Source: Tetradesmus obliquus
Taxonomy: Eukaryota > Chlorophyta > Chlorophyceae > Sphaeropleales > Scenedesmaceae
Direction: 5' to 3'
DNA length: 64,000 nt
NCBI GenBank assembly: GCA_030272155.1
Contig: CP126196.1
Span: forward strand, 3,596,001-3,660,000
Of this stretch, positions 12,996 through 25,378 are shown one piece after another. A model generated the notes under the pieces. That model was not told the origin of the DNA. It ran no database searches and saw only the letters and a list, made by a program, of their open reading frames with translations. Each line of letters opens with the position of its first letter. Within the stretch, counting starts at the first letter, position 1. Both the position numbers and the translations under genes were made by a program.

Positions 12996-13733
12996 ATGAG
13001 CGGCGCAGGGACAGCGCTGCTGCTGCTAGTGTGTGCAGCAGCAGTAGCTACACCTGCAGCTGCAAAGCGCTCTTCACAGTGCCCTGGAGGCTGCATCATA
13101 GCGTCAGCAGTGCATCCGAAACGAATATGCAAATGCGTGGTACCTCAGTGCAGCGTGCCAGGTGCAGATCAGGCCCTTGCATCTGGCACTGCAGTGATGC
13201 CGGCAGCAGCAGGAGCAGCAGCGGGCTTTCAGCAGCGCAAGCAGCAGCAGCAGCAAGGATTCAGGCCTCCCAGGCTTGCTGGCGTTGACTGCGCCTTTTG
13301 TGACCGGGGGTTCAACACGTATGCAAGGTGAATGGCGTGTGAACTGCACTGAGATACAGCTCAGCCTGCATGCGGCATGTGCTAGCTGTCAATGTACTCG
13401 GGTGTTTCTTGCTGCAGCAGCAGCAATGCTCATGCAACGCCACATGAATTGAGTGCCGCGTATAGTGTGTGTGCGTAAACTCATGCTGCTGCTGCTGCTG
13501 CTGCTGCTGCCGCCTGCAGCTTTGATGACTGCTATGTTGCTGATGTGGCTTTCAAGCCAACAGGCAAGAGCATTCAGCCGGCAGCATACCCAGCACTGAC
13601 TGCCTCGCAGCCAGACAGCGGCGAGGTGTCTGCTGCTCAAGCCAGCTGCCCTCCTGCAGCAGCGCCCGGCTGCCCGGTGAGCAAACGCGTATGAGGGCAG
13701 ATGCTAGCCGGCGGCTGTGCCTGCTGGTGCTGG

Positions 13734-13778
<45 letters not shown>

Positions 13779-15837
13779 CACGTGCCTGCGAGCCAGCTGC
13801 CCTCCTGCAGCAGCACCTGGCTGCCCGTTGAGTTGATTTGTCATCTGCATTGTCCTCCGCCTGGTGCTGCTGTTGCTTGCAGCAACTTCCTCAGTTCACT
13901 GCCAGCAACACGGCTCCCTATGCCCTGCAAGAACCGCTGTGGCTTCTCTTGATGGCTTGCAGGAACCGCCTGATTCGCTTGCATGACCTGCTGGGATGGC
14001 TTGCAGGAACTGCTGGGATGGCTTGCAGGAACTGCTGGGATGGCTTGCATGAGCTGCTGGGGTGGCTTGCATGAACTGCTGGGATGGCTTGCAGGAACTG
14101 CCTGGTTGGCTTGCAGGAACCGCCTGGTTGGCTTGCAGGAACCACCTGGTTGGCTTGCACAGACTGCTGGGGTGGCTTGCAGGAACTGCTGGGTCAACTT
14201 GCAGGAACAGCGAGCCGGCTTGTAGGAACCACCGTCATGACTTGCCTGAAGCCCTACGCCTCTTGTCGCCACTTGCCTCACCTGCTGCTTGCAGGACCAC
14301 TAAGGCTTCACCCGCTGGGAGGCGCTGTGTTGTGTTGGCCAAGCACATGGCACATTCTTTCCAACTGCGTGCAGGGTTGCTCAGGGTTCTGTTGCTGCGT
14401 GTTGCTAGTTGGATTACAGGAACTGCTGGAACTGCTTGTCTGATGCTCTGCCCTATCTGTTCTTCTTCTTTCAACCTGCCTGCAGGACTATTCTGGCTTC
14501 GCCCGCTGGGAGGCGCTGTACGGGTCTGCCACTGCCTCCAGTGATGTGGTCATCAGCAGCAGTGTGGTGCTGCACGGCTGCGCACAACCTGGCGGCTGCG
14601 TGGCGGTTGCCAGCATCACAGTGCTGCCTGGGGCCACAGTGAGTCAAGACAGTGCAGGCTGGCCGGTGTGTTGAGGCAGCAGGTTTTAGGATAACTGGAT
14701 AGTTGATCGGCAGCAAGGGCGGGTTAGTTTGTTGGCTGAGGCGGCAGCGTGGCAGTGGCCAGCATCACAGTGCTGCAGGGTGCCACGGTGAGGCATCAAG
14801 CGGTGGGATAGTTGGTTGATCAATGGCAGCGTGGCAGTGGCCACCTTCACAGTGCTGCAGGGTGCCACGGTGAGAACTCTGATTCAATGACAAACAGCCA
14901 AGCCCTAGCTGCTCTTCACGCTGCGGCTGCCTGGCTGCCTGCTTGCCTGCCCTCAGCTGGCCATAGGTGACAGCGCGCTGCGCCTGGCCTTCAACCGCCT
15001 ACGCATCAACGGCAGCTTTGTCATGGGCAGCCCAGCCTGCCCCATTGCCAGCAGCATCACTGTGACTGTGCCGGGCGGCAATGAGACGTACGGCGTGGAC
15101 AATGCAGGCAGCTACGACGTGCACGGGGTCATGCAGGTTGGTTAGCGGGCAGGCGCAGACTTGTCACTTGCATACTAACTGCCTGCATTAATATAATAAG
15201 ACACATGCCATCATGCAATGCTGCGGCAGCGTACGAGGGACTCTCTATAATCGCAGTGACTGTGTTTCCTGATAATGGTGCCATGTCCCAAATCATGTCA
15301 TGCCGCAACCTGCTGTCTTTGTATTTTCCTGCAGGGCCCCACTTGGACGCGCATCTCGGCCACCGTTGCAGCAGGAAGCAAGGTGCTGCCTCTGCAGGAG
15401 GCGGTGCAGTGGCAGCCAGGAGACAGCATCGTGCTGGTGACCACCACATGGAAGGGTGAGGGGGGGGGGGTTTCAGGGGTGATGCAATTTATGTTTTGTA
15501 GGGCAGTGGACGTGCTGAGCTAGTGCTGGTGTTGCGGCTGTTGTAGTTGACTGCAGTGCATGTGCACTCCAGTGCTGCTGCCTGCCCGTCACCACCCATA
15601 TGGTGTGTTGGAAAAGTGAGGGCGCAGCCGCTGACCTGTGGCATTCTTGGACGGTTGCAAATTTTGTGAATTTCTGCAGCTCAACATGTGAGCTCTTTGC
15701 TTTTGTGCAAAGTGCTTGCGCCTATAGGTGGATCAGAACACTGCTGCTCGGAACACTGCTGCATGCAGGCTGCACAATCAAGCACATACCTGCTGTACGC
15801 TTGTGTTGAGTGTCACTGCTGCCTGCTGCTGCTGCTG

Positions 15838-15870
<33 letters not shown>

Positions 15871-16485
15871 TGCTGCTGCTCCTGCCTTTGCCGCTGCGGC
15901 AGATGAGCTGGTGAACCAGAATGAGGTACTGACAGTTGCAGGCGTCAGCGCTGACGGCCGCAGCATCACCACGCAGCAGCGCGTTCAGTTCAACCACTAC
16001 GGGTGCGGCACGCTGTGCGAGAGGGCTGCAATGATGCTGTGCAGCCTACACACAGATCATGCTTAGCACTAGGCTACATGTTGCTTCAATGGCCTGAAAC
16101 AAGGTGGCTGATGCCATCAAGTTGCTCTGCTGCCCTGCAACGATGCAGCGCTGCAGCGCTGCAGCTTGAGTGCCGATCTGGATTTATTTTGACAGCAGCA
16201 CCATGACACGCCAATATAACTACTACAATGCACGTGTCTCTGTCATTTCACCTGCAGCGGCGAGTACCAGGCTGAGGTGGGCCTGCTGACGAGGCGCATC
16301 CTGTTCACCAGTGACGCTGTCTCAAAAGCAAGCGGCATAGGTGGGTTGAGGGAGATCACAGCAGCAGCAGCAGCAGCAGCAGCTGCTGCTGTGTGTGCTC
16401 ATGAATAGCAAACTGTTTGTCATGCATCACCTGCTTGGTATGCAGTTCATCCGCAACAAGTAAGCGTTCAAGGAGTGCATGACAC

Positions 16486-16525
<40 letters not shown>

Positions 16526-19500
16526 GACTGCTGCCCCTCTCCGTCCTCCCAGGCCCTCACACCACCTCCTTCACTCCCAACATGCGCATCTCTGGTGCTG
16601 CGTTTCAAGCCTGGGGCGCACGCAACAGGCCGGGCCGCTACAGCATCCACTACCACCTGGCGGGCAACGCCCCAGGGGCATTCGTGAACAACGTGGCGAT
16701 CTACAAGTGAGAGGGGGATCGCGTGCTGATCCAACATGGTATTAAATCGCTTGCTTTTGCTATGGGCTGGCAAATATGCTGTCTTGGTCTGGCACTGCTG
16801 AGGTGCATGTTGCAGCAACGCCTGTTTCTGAAGAGCAGCCCAACCGCCACCACACATAATCTTCCTCTCTGCTGCCGCCATTTTGTTTCCTGTTGCCCCA
16901 CCTTCAGCTCCAACTGGCGCTGCATCAGCATCCACGGCACCAACGACGTCCTGCTGTATGGCAACGTGGGCTTCACACCTCTAACATTATCTCTGCTGCC
17001 GTGCTGTTTTTGCTCCCACTTGCAGCTCCAACTGGCGCTGCATCAGCATCCACGGCACCAATGATGTCACCCTATATGGCAATGTGGGCTTCAACATTCC
17101 CGGGCACTGCTACTACTTAGAAGATGGCGTGGAGGAGCGCTGCGTGTTGGAGCGCAACCTGGCGGCGTTTGTGCACCCCATTCAGACAGCGGGCTCGGGC
17201 GGAGGCCAGGCGGTAATTACCTTGGCAATTGATTGATCAATATATTAATCAATTACTTACCTGATTAGGGCACGCTGGCCGGCAAGTGCAATTGACAGCG
17301 TTACATTGAATATGCAGTATCATGCCTGTTGAGCTTGCAACGCTAGAAAGCACCTCTAGAACAAGGAGGCTGTCAGCTTGCAGGCAGATGAATGAGTGTT
17401 TGATAGGGTGACAGCATGCAGCGTTGACGAGTGTGATTAGCACACATGTGCAACAGCTTCAGCTGCGGCTTGGTCAAACAATGGTGAAACTGCTGTCTGG
17501 CTCATAGTTTGACTGGAGTTTGACCGCTGTTGACTGTTGTTTGACCGCAGGGCACCGACAGGTGGCAGAGCCCTGACCTGTTTGACCCCAGTGACTCAGG
17601 GGCCAGCGGCTTCTACTCCCTCAACGCCTACAACACTTGGTGAGGGGGAGCCTGCAGGACACACCTGCTTGCAGGACACAGCTGCTTGCAGGAAACACAT
17701 GCTTGCAGGCACAGCTGCTTGCTGGACACACTGTGTAGCAGCTGATGCAGAACAAGCCACCGTGCAAGCAGCAAGGCTCACACTGCTTCAATTTGCTGAC
17801 TCCCATGCTGGCAGAACCACTCTTCGCAAACAACAAACTTTCTTTGACATACAACAAGCCCTCATGGTCTCACAACACCTGGGACGCTGATTTGCATGCA
17901 TTTGGCTTTGCTTGAAAACATGTCGCTGCTGGCCATCCTGCAGGCTGAACAACGCCGCCTCTTGTTGTGAGCTCTTGCTAGCAACATGACATCGTAATCA
18001 AAGCTGTCTGTGTACCTACCGCTGCAGGCTGAACAATGCCGCCTCTGGTGGCTTTTCTGGCTTCACCTTCCCCCACGCGCCCCGAGCCATCAAGGACCAC
18101 CGCAACATCAAAAAAGCTGATGGCTTCCCCTTTGACCCCAGCCAGCGTCCATTTGTGCTGTTCAAAGGAAATACGGCACACTCCACAGGCTACTTCTGGG
18201 AGCACAACGCAGCCGTGTACATCGGGGGGATGCTCTTCTACAAGACAGACCTGGCAGATGGCCAGGTATGGGGCAGCAGGCTGGTGATGTTTGCTCGATT
18301 TGGATAGTATCTGCTGTGGGTGCATGCTCATGATGCCTGCTGTTGTTTGTTGTAGTACTGCTGCAACGCTGCAATGCCTGCTGTTGTACTGCTCATGTGC
18401 TGCTACTGTGCTTGCAGGTGAAGCTGTTCTACAACAATGGCAGGGGCAGCATCCAGGCTGACCCGCTGTGCCCAGACCCTGACTGGCCAAGCAATGAGGG
18501 CAACAATGATGACTGCTGGGTGGGCTCAGCACGCAGCACAAAGTGAGGAGGACATTGTAACATGTTATGTAACATGTTGCATGTGTTACATGAGAACTTG
18601 CACATGTGCAGTGTGCTGGCAGGACTGCTGGATGGGCTCAGCACGCAGCACAAAGTGAGCAAAATATATTGTTACTAAAGTGTTGCGCAACATTCAATAC
18701 AAGCAAAATTTGACAACAGCCACTAGTTGGTGGCATGTGTCGGCAGCCTTCTACAGCACCCCATGGTGTTTGTTTGATCCACATGACACCGGCCACTTGT
18801 TTGTGGGTGGTGTGAAACCTTTGGCGCAGTTGCAGCGTAACAATTGTCGACACAAATCATCAAGCGCATGTGAGTACTGCTGCTGCCGCTGTTGCCTACT
18901 GCTCCCCTGCAGGGCTACTGACGGCTCTGCTGAAGGCTTCCTGGTGCTGCAGGACACATGAGTGACATTGTTTAACATCTGCTGCTGCTGCTGCTGCTGC
19001 TGCCTCACGCCCCCTGCCTCCTGCAGGACTGATGACGGGGCAGAGGACGACTTCCTGGTGCTGCAGGACACCTAATTGATATCGTTCACACCTGTTGCTG
19101 CTGCTCCTGCTGCTGTTGCTGCTGCCGCCTCACCCCCCTGCCTCCTGCAGGACTGCTGACGGGGCAGGGGACGGCTTTTTGGTTCTGCAGGACACCACGG
19201 CAGCACTCGCCAACGTGGGCGTCACCAGCTGGTGCGTGAGTTGCAATACAGTCGTAGCTTGTGCCTTGAAGTTGGCCTGAGGCTTGATACGGTCCCAGCC
19301 CAGGATGTCTGCATGCCTGACTCTGCTGCAAACGCAGCGCAGCGCAGTGCAGCGCAGTGCAGTGCAGCGCAGTAGTGTCTTCAATGTTTTGGTCTCCACC
19401 GTTTTGGTCTTCATAGCGCGCCCTGCTTTTCTACCTGTCCCTGCAGGGGTGACCGGGTGGAGGTGTACAACCTGCGCGGTTTTGACCTGTCACGTGGGTC

Positions 19501-22500
19501 AGAGTACCTTGGACGCAGCTTCATGAAAGACAGCTTCTTCAGGTGAGGCTGCTGCTGCACTTGAGCCAGCTATTCTCCATGCAAGTTACCACTTTTAGTT
19601 TGCACGTACAAGCAAAGCTTCATGACAGACAGCCTGGGGCAAAGCCTTACATAAGACAACCTCTAGGAATCTTCAGGTGAGGCACACCTGAGATACCTTG
19701 GAATCTTCAGGTGAGGCACACCTGAGATACCTTGGAATCTTCAGGTGAGGCACACCTGAGATACCTTGGAATCTTCAGGTCAGGCACACCTGAGATACCA
19801 TAAAATCTTCAGGTGAGGCACACCTGAGATACCTTGGAATCTTCAGGTCAGGCACACCTGAGATACCTTGGAATCTTCAGGTGAGGCACACCTGAGATAC
19901 CTTGAAATCTTCAGGTGAGGCACACCTGAGATACCTTGAAACTTAGTTTAACTACATGAATCACTCGTTGTTGGTGAGGTGCTGCACATGCTCCCAGCCA
20001 TTGAGTCTAATCAACATCTAATACCACAAGCAAGCAGGAAAGCTGCGCTGTTCCAGCCTGCCTGCTCTTCAAGAACTTCAGTGCGCTGCCGTTGCAGCAT
20101 GTTGATGTTTTGCAGGGTTTTGAATATGTGTTTCTGGTCAGGAAGCAGGCACACTTCAGCACACCACTGCAAACCAAGGGATCACTGGCTGCTTCTCTTC
20201 CTGCTGTGCTGTGCTCTCCTGCTGCTGTGCTTTCCAACAGGGTCAACACCAGCAACAGCCGCAATGGCTGGAGCCAGTGGCCCTTCAGCGCAAAAGAATT
20301 CTACTGGGAAAGCCAGCCCATCAAAGGTAGGCGGCAGCAGCAGCAGAGGCAGCAGCAGCAGCAGCAGCAGCAGCAGCTGACACAGTAGTAGCAGCAGCAG
20401 CGGCAACAGATGCAGCAGCAATGGCAACAGGAGCAGCAGCTCTTGCGCATGTGGCCACTCAGCAGCTGAACTGGCAACTGCACGAGCAGCTGCCTGAAAA
20501 GCAATGCTGCTGGTGCTTTAACACCAAGGAAAACTCGTAGCGACACAGCATGCACCGACATGTGTTTGCCTGCTGGCTGCTGCTGCTGCCCTGCAGGCTT
20601 TGAGTGGTACGACACCACCACCACCACCATCCTGTCCAACATCACCTTTGAAAACTACAAGTACATAAAATATGTGGACGATCCAGAAGACTGGTGGTAC
20701 TGGCAGACGCCGCATGCCTTCAGGATGCTGTCACACTCAGACCAGTTCAAGCCAGGTGGGTGGCGTGTTACTACAACAACTCAAAAAGGAAGAAACACCT
20801 GAACATAATCAAGCTGTACAGCTGTAACCATGTTTAGCATCAAACCCTACTACTTGCCTGAAAGGCTTGCTTTTCCAGCTCAAGTGCCTCTGCTGTTGTT
20901 GCTCTGCTGCTGCTTTCGCAGACAAGACGATGATGGTCACCAAGGGCATCAGCTGCATCAACTGCGACATGGGCAGCTGCAGCGGCGGCAGCTGCAGCGG
21001 GGGCGCCTTCTTCCGAGTAGATGAGACCTACAGGGGCAGCTCCTGGCTCTTCAACTGGTGAGTGGATGAGGCCTACAGGGGGAGCAGCTGGCTCTTCAAC
21101 TGGTGAGTGGATGAGACCTACAGGGGCAGCTCCTGGCTCTTCAACTGGTGAGTGGATGAGACCTACAGGGGCAGCAGCTGGCTCTTCAACTGGTGAGTGG
21201 ATGAGACCTACAGGGGCAGCTCCTGGCTCTTCAACTGGTAAGGCCGGGCGGCGGCAGCAGCAGGAGCAGCAGCAGCAGCATTGACAAGGGGATGAAGCAT
21301 AGCAACTGCATTCCGCATCAGCAACCACAGAGACAAATTTACTTATGCACAGGTCCAACAAATGCTGGAAGTGTTTGCATAGGTAAGCTGGAGTCACCAC
21401 TGAGCCTATATTTACACAAGTACCTGCAAAACGTTTGGCTGTATGTATCCTAAACATAACATGTTCATGTAAAGTAACCACTCCTCACCTGTTTTATGTG
21501 CAGGCTGGACGCTGACGGCAGCGTGGTGCACGCTGTGCAGCTCTCCAAAATGCCCCAGCCCTGCCACATGTCCTTTGACATTTTAATGTGAAAAACGGCT
21601 CCTCACCTGTGTTTTGTGAAGGCTGGACGCTGACGGCAGCGTGGTTCGTGCCGTGCAGCCCTCCAAGCCGTCCGGGCCGCACCTCATGTCCTATACATAA
21701 CAAAGTAAAGTAACCAAACCTTACCTGAGTGTCATGCAGGCTGGATGCTGACGGCAGCGTGGTCCGCCATGTGCACTCCTCAAAGCCTCCCCCCAGCCCT
21801 AACACATTTATGATTTATTGAAGTAACAACTCTCCACATGTGACATGCAGGCTGGACGCTGACGGCAGCATGGTGCGTGCAGCCCTCCAAGCCTCTCTTG
21901 CCCTGTCACATGTCACGACATGTTACCCAAACGTAACAACTCTCCACCCATGCCTGCAGGCTGGACGCTGATGGCAGCATGGTGCGTGCCGCCCAGCCCT
22001 CCAAGCCGCCCGGGCCGTACCTCATCGCCTCGCAGCCCGACTGGTGGCGCCTGGACGAGGCCGCCAGCTGGCGCGAGCCGCGCTTTGGCAACCCCTGGGT
22101 GTCACCCATGCCTGTGGATGAGGCTGCTGCGCGGCTTGAGATGCGTGTGAGGGCAGCAGGGGGGCAGCAGTACACGGTGGGCGCGTTTGATGGCCAGGAC
22201 GTGACGCGGATCGGCTACGTGAGCCAGTTTGGGGATGTGGGCAAGCGCGTGGTGATGACGCGCACCGAGGGCACCACCGGCATGACAGGTGGGCGGGGCA
22301 ACAGGTGGCATGAACAGGTAGCAGTTTTAATATCAAGCCAATAACAAATTCAGTTCAAACTCGAGGTGACACATGAGCGCTGCAGCTCAGACAGGGTCAC
22401 TCAGTCTGCATGCTATGAGCTTTGTGCAGCAGAACACCGTAGCAAAATGGCGGCGTATGCACCAATTCCACCAGGACCCATTATGTGTGTGATAGCTGTT

Positions 22501-22963
22501 CATGGCCCTTGCCTGCAATCATTGCACTGTAGCACATAGATCGCATGCCGACACAGACCGCATGTGTTCACTTGGTCTCACCCGCCGCTGCTGTGCTGCT
22601 GTGCTGCCCAATAACCGCCAGGCAAGTACGGCTGGTACACAGTGTGGAACATGACTTCCAGCGGTTACCACGCCCCCAAGCGGCTGGAGCTCATCCTGTT
22701 CAATGTGCCACGCAACAAGGCCGTGATGTGGGCCAGCTGCTGGCCGCAAGGTGAGTATTACAGGCCTCTTATCATGCGTCAGAACTCTTGCATCCTACAA
22801 ATTACACTGCAGCAGTAGGCTCTCGCCCTCAATTGAACAGGAGTAGGCAGCACAGCAGCTGCCAGGGTTATGTCGCAGCAGAACATTCTGTGTTGCAGCA
22901 GGACATCGGCAATGGGCTGTCACCCACGATTGCTGTTTGGCAGCTGATGCATGCCGCAATGAA

Positions 22964-22995
<32 letters not shown>

Positions 22996-24147
22996 ATCCT
23001 GCAGGCACCACATTCACCATCTCCAAGCTCTTTGAGTGGGCAGAGTGAGTGCGCAGGCTGGCTGAGAAACTGTGTGGTAGCATGCGCTTGGCGCTGCTGT
23101 ATTCCATGAGAAAAGCCTGCCATTGCAGATACCTGTCAGTCAAACAGCCAGCCAGCCCGCTAGCCTGTATGGTTCATACATATCAATATTGCTGTTGGCA
23201 GTGATGCTGTGACAGCAGCAGGCTTGCATTGTCCACCTTATGGTCACTCTCATCACATCTTTGGTTGCGCTCTTTGCTCGTGTATCATCATGTTGTGTGC
23301 CCTGCAGCTGCCACGATGTGGACCCGCTGACTCTCGTAAGCAGCCGCCATATTTGAGGGTGTGTCACTGTTCAAAACCTGACCAAACATCTTTCCTTTTG
23401 TGCCCCGCAGCTGCCAGAACATTGACCCGCTCACTCCCGTGGCCAGCCGCGCCGCGCTGCTAGCCAGTGGCGGCAACAACTTCTGGGTGGATGCCAACAG
23501 CTGCCTGCACCTGAAGCTGACAGACCCTGGCGCGCATTGGAAGTACACTGACAGCTTCCAGAGGGATGGACTGTACATTGAGGAGCCGGTGAGAGGAGGG
23601 GCTGCTACTGCTGCTGCTGTGTTGATGCTGTGCACAGCCACATGGCGGTTATGTGCCGCTGCTGTAGTGCGGATGCGTTTGGGGTTGTTGACTGCCAGCC
23701 AGCAGCACACAGCATATGCTGTTCAACTTGGAATGCGGGTGCTTTGGTAGTGCATCATATGCAAGTGGCAACGCCTTTGACACTTGTGTTACGTGAGTTG
23801 TGTTACAATCTGTTTTACTCATGTTGCCATGCTTGCAGATCCGCTGGTATGACCTGCGTTATGTAATAACCACCAGCATGGCCTGTGCAGACGACTTCTT
23901 CTGCCCACTGCCGGTAAGTCATGTGCAGCATGCTTGAGCAGCTGCTGGCTGCTTAAACCACTCAAGTCAAGTCAGTACGATGCTAACAGGCTGCTCGCCA
24001 GCTTTACTCGCAAATGTACCACACGGAGAGATGCACACGTGCAGTTTGAGCTGTTTGCAGGTGCCTTGCACACATGTGTTTTCAAACACAGCCGCTTACA
24101 TCACACAGCAGCACTGCCGGATTCTGTATTGACTGCGGCATCATCAA

Positions 24148-24209
<62 letters not shown>

Positions 24210-24655
24210 AGGGCAACCCAACCAGCCGCGTGCCTCCTGCCATCCCTGCCATGCCGCCATCATGCATCGACCTGCAGCCACCAGACGCCACCTGTAAGTG
24301 GCTGCTTACTAGCGCTTATTGTTGCTTGATACTGCTTAGTCTTGCTTACTATCAACTAGCTGCTATGCATGTGCTCCGACCACCAGCCTGCGTCGGCCTG
24401 CAGCCATCAGCTGCCACCTGTAATGTGATGTTGAACTAATTGATTACTGCTGAGTCTGTAGCGGGCCGAGTGCGTTCTGGCAATGCAGGCGCCAAATTGC
24501 CACCTGTAAGTCGCTGCTGTTGGTATTAGCCGCTCTTCTTGAGCTACACGGGGTCCAGGGATGTGCAAGTCACATGCACGTGCACCTGCGGCCTCAGGAC
24601 GTTTGATGAACCTATCATTCTGTTTGTGCTCGCTCTAGATCGTCATGTGTTTGCC

Positions 24656-24713
<58 letters not shown>

Positions 24714-25281
24714 GCTGTTGTTTGGTTTGTGCAGGTGGCAGCGTGCAGTGTGGCTGGGCTCTGGACCCTGGCTGCAGGAACCCTGACGTCATCAGCAACA
24801 AATTCTGTCAGGTGGGGCAGATGTGTATTGTGAACTCATAATGAATCTGTGCACTATCAGTTTCATATCTTTGCCTGGCCCCTTGCATTGCCACGCGCCG
24901 TTTACGCCTTGCACTGATCATCAGTCGCCTTGCACTGAGTGTGTTTCTTTCTTTTTCTCATCTTGCCAGCTGAGCACTGCAGTGCTCAGCTGCTGCCGCC
25001 GCTGCCGCTGCAACCAACCAGGCGTCATGTGGCAGCTGCCCCGCCGGCCTTTCCGCACCTCAACGCATGGCTGTGATCATCACCCGGCTCACCCTGTTGT
25101 CCACATCAGCCCCCTGACAGTGCAGCTGCTGCTGCTGTTGCTGCTGATGGTGCTACTCTGGTGTACACCTCATGCAGGCGTCATGTGGCAGCTGCCCGGC
25201 CGGCCTGCCTGCATTCCAGCACATGGCTGTGATTATCACCCGGCTCACCCTTCGTCCACCATGCCAGCGCCTCAGCACTAG

Positions 25282-25378
<97 letters not shown>

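Noticed and set aside
19667..19938. CRISPR-like array
   Set aside because: The 34-bp units are contiguous without unique spacers, and the genome is eukaryotic.
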